A DNA stretch of 33,681 nt, taken from the NCBI GenBank assembly GCA_025057575.1, contig JANXBO010000028.1, forward strand, positions 267-33,947, in the 5' to 3' direction. The notes under the pieces are model-generated. The model had not been told where the DNA came from. It was given only the letters and a program-made list of their open reading frames with translations, and searched no databases. The position numbers and the translations under genes are program-made. The DNA comes from Candidatus Caldisaccharidevorator malaysiensis. GTDB lineage: Bacteria; Armatimonadota; Fervidibacteria; Fervidibacterales; Fervidibacteraceae. The stretch's first letter is position 1; the number at the start of each line of letters is the position of its first letter. Shown in pieces: positions 8,139 through 15,371 of the stretch.

Positions 8139-9818
8139 TCATTGCACACGGAGGTCATCAATGATTGGTTCATTTCCATCTGATGTTTCTGTGATGACAA
8201 GGCGCACCAACTTTGCTTTTGTGGTCTTGAAGACTATTGTCCTTTGCTTGGGTTCCGCACCGTGAAATTCTGCGACCGCCTCCCAACGGTGCCCATCAAG
8301 GCTGACTTCTACCCTACCCGCCGAGGGCGTCCCGTCCCGCTTGAAACCCTCCCGGTTCCGGCTAAACTGAACTTTTTGAATTTCCATCATTTTTGGCAAT
8401 TCCACTGTCAGAGTTCCTTGCCCTTTCGTTGCCGATTTCCAGCAACTTTGCTCTCCCCACTTCCCGTCTATAGCAAGATCGGGCTCAAAGCGACGCTTCC
8501 TCTTATAATCTCCTGTCCACGCCTTCACCCCTTCCGACAAAGCCAAATTGCGCCCGTCGCGACCATAAATCGCGATTTCGTCCAGCATCACAAATTGATA
8601 ACCCCTTGGTTTCCGCTCAATCGTCATTCGGGCATACTGAGCAAACTTCGGTGCAAAATTGAAGCGAAAACGAAGCGCCTCATTTTGGGCGACGAATTTC
8701 GGGCTGATGCGAAAGTTAGGTTCATTCACCACTGTCTCCCAACTTTTTCCGTCAAGGCTGACCTCAAACTTAAAGGCGAGAGGATAAGGCAAAACGTGCG
8801 CCCAACCTCTTCCTTTCTCGCCCGCATACGGCACCCCATCGCGGCTCCATTCAAAACCGCTTACTTCACACGCCTTCGGCAATTGAACAACGACAAAATC
8901 CTCAATGCTGACGGCATCCCCATATTCACCATTGCACAATTGGGGAACGTGCACGGTCATCAATTCCGGTTCAGCAACACTATCGGCGAACGCTCTCGCC
9001 CCATAGCCAAGCCAGGCAACGCCTAAGTCAATTGGTTCCGTTACTTTTTTCATTGGGTCCGGAGGATTATCGGGAGAATAAAGAGGCAAGTTAACAAACC
9101 TAAATTCATCAATTAACCCGCCTGCTAACGGCTTGGTTTCACCAAATCCATAAGAGCCACCGATGCACAGCACCCCTTCGTTGTCTCCAATCCGAAAGGG
9201 TGTCTCGGAAAAGGTTTGCGCTACCAACTTGCCGTCGGCAAAGACATAAAGGCTATGGTCGGTCCAAGTGACTGCAATATGATGCCATTCATCTGCTTTC
9301 CAACCTAATTGTCCCTCAGCATCGCCCACATAAGCAGGGTGATCCACACCGTCCATAATGTTGGCTCCAAATGCTTCCGTTGTCGGTCCGATGGTTCCGT
9401 GATACCCCACCCAGATGCCATTCCAATAACCGCCACGAAGTTTAATGTGAAATAGCGTGTGTCCCTCCCTTGCCCCCATAGACCATTTTGGCTTCAACCA
9501 CATTTCAACAGTCCCCTGTGTTACATCAGCGTCCGTTGGAATTGAAAAAGCCAGCACTCGCGCATCTGGTTCTTCCGTATAACCAGCGTTCAAAGCCCTG
9601 CCGGTGGGATTAGTAGGACATCCGTTGCCAAGGTTAGTCACAGACCAACCTTTGAGGTCAATTGGTTTTAAGTTACCAAAATCATTGATGTCCGCTTCGT
9701 CTTTGTCAAAAGTCAAAACCAGCATGCGACCAACTTGTGAAGACGAAGGCGTGAGAACCCCTGATCCCGCAATCGCCAGAGCGAGGACACACATCAGAAG
9801 GATCCACTGTCGCCCCAT
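8139..9818 (-). CDS. Secreted LamG (ConA-like) and F5/8-type-C lectin-like protein
   Basis: The product is about 559 residues with a signal peptide (MGRQWILLMCVLALAIAGSG). Residues about 30-260 form a concanavalin-A/LamG-like fold (GTVEMWLKPKW, WHHIAVTWTDHSLYVFADGK, GGLIDEFRFVNLPLY). Two discoidin-like segments follow; the last one (NLALSEGVKAWTGDY, AIDGKWGEQSCWKS, VEVSLDGHRWEAVAEF, AKLVRLVITE) is a good F5/8 type C match. No catalytic domain is visible, so it is probably a carbohydrate- or surface-binding protein. The ATG at 9818 is chosen because GAGGT lies 6-7 nt upstream and the signal peptide begins there; an upstream in-frame ATG at 9941 would add a charged, unlikely extension. It is the first gene of the three-gene secreted set. 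Confidence 0.8.
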   Translation of the reverse strand: MGRQWILLMCVLALAIAGSGVLTPSSSQVGRMLVLTFDKDEADINDFGNLKPIDLKGWSVTNLGNGCPTNPTGRALNAGYTEEPDARVLAFSIPTDADVTQGTVEMWLKPKWSMGAREGHTLFHIKLRGGYWNGIWVGYHGTIGPTTEAFGANIMDGVDHPAYVGDAEGQLGWKADEWHHIAVTWTDHSLYVFADGKLVAQTFSETPFRIGDNEGVLCIGGSYGFGETKPLAGGLIDEFRFVNLPLYSPDNPPDPMKKVTEPIDLGVAWLGYGARAFADSVAEPELMTVHVPQLCNGEYGDAVSIEDFVVVQLPKACEVSGFEWSRDGVPYAGEKGRGWAHVLPYPLAFKFEVSLDGKSWETVVNEPNFRISPKFVAQNEALRFRFNFAPKFAQYARMTIERKPRGYQFVMLDEIAIYGRDGRNLALSEGVKAWTGDYKRKRRFEPDLAIDGKWGEQSCWKSATKGQGTLTVELPKMMEIQKVQFSRNREGFKRDGTPSAGRVEVSLDGHRWEAVAEFHGAEPKQRTIVFKTTKAKLVRLVITETSDGNEPIIDDLRVQ

Positions 9819-9936
9819 TTTCAACCTCTTTGAATGCTGTCTGCTCTCAGATTTTCCATCACCATACGGATTGTGACAAACGGGCAACGGCTTCCTTAAC
9901 AGGCTGCCTTCTTGTCCTCTCATAACCTCTGATGTG

Positions 9937-9966
9937 AACATAATTATGATACTGCAGAGCGGTCAA
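9937..9966 (-). promoter_or_regulatory. Possible sigma-70 promoter for the secreted-protein gene set
   Basis: On the minus strand TTGACC (-35, 9961-9966) and TATGTT (-10, 9937-9942) are separated by 18 nt. They lie about 120 bp upstream of the LamG gene and just after the coxA stop codon. The -35 fits well and the -10 only moderately, so this is a tentative call. Confidence 0.3.
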
Positions 9967-9988
9967 TAGCGTATGGTAACGGCTTTTC

Positions 9989-11728
9989 TTAGGGTGCCGT
10001 TTGAGGGAGAAAATCTCCTTTAGGCGCTATAGGACCCAGGTCATAGGGACCTCTGTAAACGACCGGAAGGTCTCTCCCCCAGTTTCCGTGAGGCGGAGGC
10101 GACGGCACCTGCCACTCAAGAGTCGTCGCTTCCCAAGGATTCTCCGACGCGATCTCTCCTCTTCGCATTGACCAGAAAAAGTTGACGACGAAAAGAAACT
10201 GGGCAGCCATCAATACAAACGCCGCTCCCGATATGAGGACATTTATGGGCTGCAGCCCGGCGAGAAACTCATAGTCTAAGGGAGAATAGATCCTTCTCAT
10301 CATCCCGCCCATTCCGAGATAATGCATCGGCACAAAGGTGAGATAAGTAGCGATAAAGGTTAACCAAAAATGCCATTTGCCCAGCCGCTCCGACATTTTT
10401 CTTCCGAACATTTTAGGATACCAGTAGTAGGTAGCCGCAAAAATACCATATAGGACGGAACTCGCCATTATTGTGTGAAAGTGACCGACTACGAAATAGG
10501 TGTCGTGGAGATAGAGATCAGTGCTTGCGGTTCCAAGGAACAATCCTCCCACACCACCTGTGGTGACGAGGGACAGAAAACCGAGGGAAAACAGAAAAGG
10601 TGTGGTTACCCGGAACTTTCCGCCCCATAAAGTTCCGGCAATGCACAAAAGGATCGTGCCAAACGGAACGCTCACGAGGATAGTGAGAAGGGAAAAGGGC
10701 ATTGCCAGATAGGGATTCATTCCGCTGACGAACATATGGTGACCCCAGACGATGCAACTGAGGAAAGCGAGAATCAAGGCAGCGCCGATAGCAATCCGAT
10801 AGCCGAAAAAGGGTCTCCTGGCAAAGGTAGCCACAATGTCGGCGACAAAGCCCAGAGGTGGTAGGACCAAGATATAGACTTCCGGATGACCCAAAAACCA
10901 GAAGAAGTGCTGCCACAAGATCGGGTTGCCCCCTTCTCGGGGGATGAGTTTGCCGCCGACAAAAACCGTTGGAGTGAAGAAACTGGTCCCAAAATGGCGG
11001 TCCAACAACAGCAAAATCGCCCCTGCCGTTAAAACAGGAAACGCCAAAAGCCCGAGGACGGCTGACAGAAGAAGACTCCAAATCGTCATCGGCAGGCGCG
11101 TCATCGTCATTCCTTTTGTCCTCATATTCAGAATAGTGGTGATGTAGTTAAGAGAACCCATTAGGCTGGAAACGATGAACAGTGCCATTGCTAACAGCCA
11201 TAAGGTTTGACCCAGCCCAGACCCCGGCACCGCCTCTTGGATGGAACTCAGGGGTGGGTAAGCCGTCCAACCCGCCGCGGCTGCACCCCCTTCAACAAGA
11301 AAACCAGCGATCATCACGACGCAAGATAAGAGGAATACCCAGTAACTCAGACCATTGAGAAAGGGGAACGCCATATCCCGCGCACCGATTTGGAGGGGAA
11401 TGAGAAAATTGCCAAAGCCCCCCAAAAGAATGGCGGTCTGAAAGAAAAAAACCATTATGGTGCCGTGCATGGTGACAAGGGCTAAATAAAACTCTGGCTT
11501 GAGCACATTTCCCTCAGCACCGTGAGGAAAAAGGCGCCCAAGGAAAGGGATCGGCTTGTCCGGCCATCCCAGATGAAGCCGAATCAGGAAGGCTAACACA
11601 CCGCCTACGAGTGCCATCAGCCAGGCGGTGAAAAAGTATTGAAGCCCGATCTCCTTATGATCGGTGCTGAACCGCAAAAGCCGTCGCCACAAAGGCGCAA
11701 TGGCTACCTTACTGTGTCCAATGCCCAC
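9989..11728 (-). CDS. coxA: Cytochrome c oxidase subunit I (heme-copper oxidase, family A-like)
   Basis: The protein is 579 residues with about 12 membrane segments. The low-spin heme ligand is in VTMHGTIM. CuB ligands are in GHPEVY (with the cross-linked Tyr) and GHHMF, and the two heme histidines are in VGHFHTIM. D-channel residues look intact: NFLIPLQIGARDMAFP and the Glu of HPEVY. The K-channel does not. The canonical VPTGIK segment reads VPFGTI here, at identical spacing from the HH pair, so the key Lys is Ile and the channel Thr is Phe. It reduces O2 to water in the cytoplasmic membrane. The GTG start has a strong GAGAGGAG site 7 nt upstream. It is the last gene of coxB - small membrane protein - coxA; no subunit III follows. 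Confidence 0.95.
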   Translation of the reverse strand: MGIGHSKVAIAPLWRRLLRFSTDHKEIGLQYFFTAWLMALVGGVLAFLIRLHLGWPDKPIPFLGRLFPHGAEGNVLKPEFYLALVTMHGTIMVFFFQTAILLGGFGNFLIPLQIGARDMAFPFLNGLSYWVFLLSCVVMIAGFLVEGGAAAAGWTAYPPLSSIQEAVPGSGLGQTLWLLAMALFIVSSLMGSLNYITTILNMRTKGMTMTRLPMTIWSLLLSAVLGLLAFPVLTAGAILLLLDRHFGTSFFTPTVFVGGKLIPREGGNPILWQHFFWFLGHPEVYILVLPPLGFVADIVATFARRPFFGYRIAIGAALILAFLSCIVWGHHMFVSGMNPYLAMPFSLLTILVSVPFGTILLCIAGTLWGGKFRVTTPFLFSLGFLSLVTTGGVGGLFLGTASTDLYLHDTYFVVGHFHTIMASSVLYGIFAATYYWYPKMFGRKMSERLGKWHFWLTFIATYLTFVPMHYLGMGGMMRRIYSPLDYEFLAGLQPINVLISGAAFVLMAAQFLFVVNFFWSMRRGEIASENPWEATTLEWQVPSPPPHGNWGRDLPVVYRGPYDLGPIAPKGDFLPQTAP

Positions 11729-11755
11729 CGCCAGTCTCCTCTCTCTTTTTAGAAT

Positions 11756-12166
11756 TCACTCTTCCCGCCATCGGGGATGAGTAGCCATCAACCCTAAAAT
11801 CCCCATCCCGCTGAGAGACAGAGGGGCGAGAGGCGGGACCCCCTTTCCCCTTTCTTCGTTGTCTCCTTCAACAGCGCGGACTTCTTGCCTCGGACCCAGT
11901 CCCAGCCGAGAGGCATTATGGAAGTAAATCCCCGCCACGCCGATAAGAATCACAATAACGCTCACAACCTGAAGAAGGGTCCAACCCATCGGTCGCGGTT
12001 GTAAGAAGGCATTGAATGCCGCTATGATGCATAACAATGAGGCAACGACGGACAGCCCCGCTACAGGGTGTTGCGAAAGGATTCCTTGGTGGCCGATGAC
12101 GGTCTCGAACAAGAGGAAGACCCCTCCACCCGCTATGAAACCGCACAGAGCGCGACTCAATTTCAT
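11756..12166 (-). CDS. Small polytopic membrane protein of the cytochrome oxidase locus
   Basis: The product has 136 residues with three clear hydrophobic helices (about 7-25, 38-56, 64-82). A polar loop (about 88-110, RQEVRAVEGDNEERGKG) and a weaker hydrophobic segment (about 115-128) follow. I do not recognise the family. It is packed between coxB (10 bp upstream) and coxA (27 bp downstream) on the same strand, so it is almost certainly co-transcribed. It could be a small accessory or assembly subunit of the oxidase, in the place where some operons carry subunit IV-like or hypothetical proteins. That role is inferred from position only. Confidence 0.65.
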   Translation of the reverse strand: MKLSRALCGFIAGGGVFLLFETVIGHQGILSQHPVAGLSVVASLLCIIAAFNAFLQPRPMGWTLLQVVSVIVILIGVAGIYFHNASRLGLGPRQEVRAVEGDNEERGKGVPPLAPLSLSGMGILGLMATHPRWREE

Positions 12167-12176
12167 AGGCGTAACT

Positions 12177-13013
12177 CTATGGGATCAGATCTGCTGCCGT
12201 CGGTTGTTGGGAGAGCCACTCTTCTAACTTGTCCGAAGATTCCACGATCAGAATTCCTCTCATCTTGTAATGCCCCAAACCGCACAATTCCGCGCAGGTG
12301 AATTCGTATTGTCCCTCCTTAGAAGGAGTAAACCAAAGTTTCGTTGTCATCCCGGGAACGGCATCCATTTTCAGTCGGACCCAGGGAATGCAAAAACTAT
12401 GCAGCACATCTTTTGACTTAATCAGAAACAGGACCGGGCGGTTGACCGGAATGTGCAATTCCCCCTGACCCGCCGGAAAGAAAATGTCATCTTTGCCGGC
12501 TGGGTCGTTGCGGTCCAAACCCAGGGGATTGTCGTCGGTGATGTTTCTCAAGTCCGTTTTACCAAATTTCCCGTCCTTTCCTGGATACCGAATTGCCCAA
12601 GCGAATTGCTCCCCCGTCACCTCCACCGTGAAGGCATCAGCCGGCGGGGTCCCAAAGACCTTTCCCCAGATCTTGTTGCTTTTGTGATCAAAAGTGATGT
12701 CGGCAAGAAAGAGAAGCCCTATCGGGACGAGCACCCACGGCCACTGCCGGCGGACGATCGGCGCTTGTGCCCTCTCGTCCCCAAATCGCCAGAGAACAGC
12801 AGCGAGGTAGAGGTGAGCAGCGATCACGATCACGCCGGTAACGGTCAAAAGGAATCGGAAAAGACTATCTATTTCTTGACCGATGGGACTGATCGCTTCG
12901 GGCATCCGCCCGGCAAAGCGGATGGTGAAAAAAACCAGACCGGCGACCAGAACCACCAACACAACGGCAAGGGCTCTCCGCTCTACAGTCGTGCTGACAG
13001 TATGACTCCCCAT
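12177..13013 (-). CDS. coxB: Cytochrome c oxidase subunit II (CuA)
   Basis: The 278-residue protein has membrane helices at about 15-34, 48-72 and 88-104, then an extracytoplasmic cupredoxin domain. The binuclear CuA site is intact: His in VLHSFCIP, then CAELCGLGHYKM (C-x3-C-x3-H-x2-M). The aromatic electron-entry region reads VTGEQFAWAIRYPG. A charged insertion (about DLRNITDDNPLGLDRNDPAG) lengthens the domain. At the start of the third helix the usual LEIxWTxxP motif, whose Glu opens the K-channel, reads RQWPWVLVP, so the Glu position appears to be Gln. The ATG follows GAAGAAGGTGAA. No fused cytochrome c domain is present. It is the first gene of the oxidase set. Confidence 0.93.
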   Translation of the reverse strand: MGSHTVSTTVERRALAVVLVVLVAGLVFFTIRFAGRMPEAISPIGQEIDSLFRFLLTVTGVIVIAAHLYLAAVLWRFGDERAQAPIVRRQWPWVLVPIGLLFLADITFDHKSNKIWGKVFGTPPADAFTVEVTGEQFAWAIRYPGKDGKFGKTDLRNITDDNPLGLDRNDPAGKDDIFFPAGQGELHIPVNRPVLFLIKSKDVLHSFCIPWVRLKMDAVPGMTTKLWFTPSKEGQYEFTCAELCGLGHYKMRGILIVESSDKLEEWLSQQPTAADLIP

Positions 13014-13084
13014 TTCACCTTCTTCCCATTATCGGAAAAAAACCAAGAATGTCGGATTTAAAAATCTCCTAATCGGACCCGATC

Positions 13085-13100
13085 TTTGCTGTAGGGGAAA
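13085..13100 (-). promoter_or_regulatory. Shared 16-bp motif upstream of coxB
   Basis: Plus-strand text TTTGCTGTAGGGGAAA lies 71 bp upstream of the coxB start. A near-identical copy (one difference) lies at 18860-18875, 63 bp upstream of nirA in the same orientation relative to the gene. It could be a regulator site or leader element; function is unknown. Confidence 0.3.
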
Positions 13101-13174
13101 ACCCTATGAAACTTTTGGGTTGCCAACGGCTTTATGATGGAAGAACCCCTGTTGTCTGATTATCCCTAATCGGG

Positions 13175-13960
13175 TTATTTCACGATGCCTCTAAAAACTT
13201 CTTGAACACCAGTCGCCACCTCGCGGACTGTTAGGGTCCACACTCCAGAAGGATCGTTGTAGGCGATCGGGACGGTGATAAAAGGCGGTTTGCTGGAGTC
13301 GGGATCGGTCGCAACGGTGCGCGCATAATGTCCAACATCTTCTCCCTTCGGATTGGTGACTTTCAAGCGGTAGATATGCCCCCGTGTGCTCCGGGGTCGT
13401 GACGGACGGGACTGACCTTGATTTTCAGCAGCGAACCCCGAAAAGTTTGCGTTGGACCGTGGACCCTAAGATGCGTAGGTCTATAGGGAAGTATAGTCAA
13501 CATCGTTGCGGATTGGGGACTGACCGTTGCAACGATGGAATTGCTAAAGCCCAAATATTCCTTTGCCCTTTTTGAACATCTTGTGTCAAAAGAGAGAAAT
13601 CAAAATTGGCAAGGACAATAACATCATATCGTTTCTGCAGTTTTTTCTCAGGGCTTGTGCTTTTTCCTCCGGGGAAGTGCCCCAGACGAGAGCGCTGTAA
13701 GGATCCTTGGCACCTAAGGATCGCTCGCTGAAAGTCGTCTCTCCGAAGACAACCAGGTCCAGCCTCTGGGCTAACTCGGCGACTTCCCGGGCAGCGCTCC
13801 AGGGAACAATGAAGAAGGCCTCTATTTTCCCCTTCCCATAAGGTTTTGCCCAGGGGATGTGGGGTGTGACATAACCGGCATTGATGTCATTTATGTAGTC
13901 TCCGGGCAGCCGCTGCCCTTGGACGCTCCCATCACCAAGAAGGACAAGAGCCGCTGTCAC
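13175..13960 (-). pseudogene. Remnant of a large secreted protein with internal deletion and frameshifts
   Basis: Read on the minus strand, an N-terminal piece (about 13647-13960) encodes LPGDYINDINAGYVTPHIPW and continues through IEAFFIVPWSAAREVAELAQ to SALVWGTSPEEKAQALRK, which looks like the first domain of a larger enzyme. At the A6 run (13641-13646) the frame shifts; adding one base continues as KLQKRYDVIVLANFDFSLL. Around 13560-13580 the text jumps to a different frame and a clearly C-terminal domain (KEYLGFSNSIVATVSPQS, PYRPTHLRVHGP). At the C5 run (13379-13383) another shift leads into GHIYRLKVTNPKGEDVGHYA and ends NDPSGVWTLTVREVATG..FRGIVK plus a stop. The missing middle implies a real internal deletion. 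The two homopolymer shifts alone could be sequencing errors. No complete function remains. Confidence 0.72.
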
Positions 13961-14162
13961 TGGTTACAGGCAAAAACATAAATTTCTCCTTGCTGGTTGT
14001 CCATGGTTGTCGGTCTTAAAAAAAAATTATCATCTGACCCCCTTTATTCGGTTGAGCCCTTCGGTCATTACCATTTTTTTATTTTCAATAATGCGACCAG
14101 AGTAAAAATAGCGGACAATCCTTTGGAATTATCATAATTAATTGAGAGAGGGGGATGATAAA

Positions 14163-15317
14163 ATGCCGGTAAGAATTTTTGATGAACGGGACCTGGAGCG
14201 AGTGGGTGCCGTCCTTCAGTCCGGACAGTTGTCCAGTATCGGAGGGGCGGTGACGGCGGAGTTTGAGAGAGCCTTTGCCGAGGCGGTCGGTGCGCGGTTT
14301 GCAGTGGCGATGAACTCAGCGATGTCGGTCCTACACGCTTCGGTGGCGGCTGCCGGAGCCGGTGCCGGAGACGAGGTGATTTGCGACCCGATCTGCGTCT
14401 TCGGTGCCGTTGCAACAATGTATAACAATGCGGTCCCCGTCTTTGTGGACGTGGACCCAGTCACTTTGACGATGAACCCCGACTTGATTGAGGGAAAAAT
14501 TACCGAAAGGACAAAGGCGCTGATTGTGACCCACGTTTGGGGTTTGCCGGCGGAAATGGACCGTATCGTGGAGATCGCCCACCGCCATCACATCATCGTG
14601 ATTGAAGATTGCGCCCACTCGCTGTTTGCCACTTTCAAAGGGAAGCAAACCGGCACTTGGGGTGACATCGGTTCGTTCAGCTTTCAAATGTCCAAGCAGA
14701 TGGCGTTAGGGGACGGTGGAATGGGGGTCACGGACAATGAGGAATTGGCAAAAAAACTGGATCTTTTTGGTGGCGCCCCCACCTTTCACAGCGTCGCCTA
14801 CGGTTTGCATTGGAACTATCGTATTACCGAACAGACCTCTGCCATTGGTCTGGCTCAATTGGAAAAAGCCAGGGATTATGTGAACGAACTGATAGAGATC
14901 GGAAAACTTTACGACGAAGCGGTTGGCAATTGCCCCTGGCTAACCATTCAAAAAGCACCCTATCCGGCACAGCACACCTATCACTTTTGGGCTGCCGTCT
15001 TCTGGGGCGATCGCCACGGGATTGAAAAGGAAGCATTTCAGAGGGTCCTTCAAGAGGAAAACTGCACCGTCAATATTGGGTACACGAATATGCCAGCCTA
15101 CAAACATCCCGTCATCGCCCAACGGATGGGATATGGACGGGGCTGCCCCTTGGACTGTCCTTTTTACACGGGCTCGCACAATCAATATCCCGAGGGTCTC
15201 TGTCCCGTTGCGGAAGAGGTCATTCCCCGTCTGGTTCTGGTTTACACTTTTTCGCACAAAGACTTTCACAAGCGCAATGCGGAGGCTCTGCACAGGGTCA
15301 TTGAGCGACTATCGTGA
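14163..15317 (+). CDS. DegT/DnrJ/EryC1/StrS-family PLP-dependent aminotransferase
   Basis: The protein is about 384 residues, normal for the family. The PLP Schiff-base lysine is in SFSFQMSKQMALGDGGM (about Lys178). The cofactor Asp is in VIEDCAHSLFA (about Asp149), and the N-terminal SIGGAVTAEFERAFAE and AMNSAMSVLHAS segments are typical. Family members transfer an amino group to keto-sugars or to related small cyclitols during cell-surface glycan or antibiotic biosynthesis. The ATG at 14163 is preferred over an in-frame TTG at 14142 because AGGGGG lies 8 nt upstream. A polysaccharide-deacetylase-like gene follows 54 bp downstream on the same strand, suggesting shared work on an amino sugar, which is inference. 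Confidence 0.9.
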   Translation: MPVRIFDERDLERVGAVLQSGQLSSIGGAVTAEFERAFAEAVGARFAVAMNSAMSVLHASVAAAGAGAGDEVICDPICVFGAVATMYNNAVPVFVDVDPVTLTMNPDLIEGKITERTKALIVTHVWGLPAEMDRIVEIAHRHHIIVIEDCAHSLFATFKGKQTGTWGDIGSFSFQMSKQMALGDGGMGVTDNEELAKKLDLFGGAPTFHSVAYGLHWNYRITEQTSAIGLAQLEKARDYVNELIEIGKLYDEAVGNCPWLTIQKAPYPAQHTYHFWAAVFWGDRHGIEKEAFQRVLQEENCTVNIGYTNMPAYKHPVIAQRMGYGRGCPLDCPFYTGSHNQYPEGLCPVAEEVIPRLVLVYTFSHKDFHKRNAEALHRVIERLS

Positions 15318-15371
15318 CCGTTAGGATCCTGATTGACTTTTTGAAGACAAAAAGGAAGGAGAGGGTGGGTC

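Noticed and set aside
12453-13061. Plus-strand 202-codon frame opposite coxB
   Set aside because: CoxB with an intact CuA site occupies the other strand; the plus-strand frame has no coherent domain.
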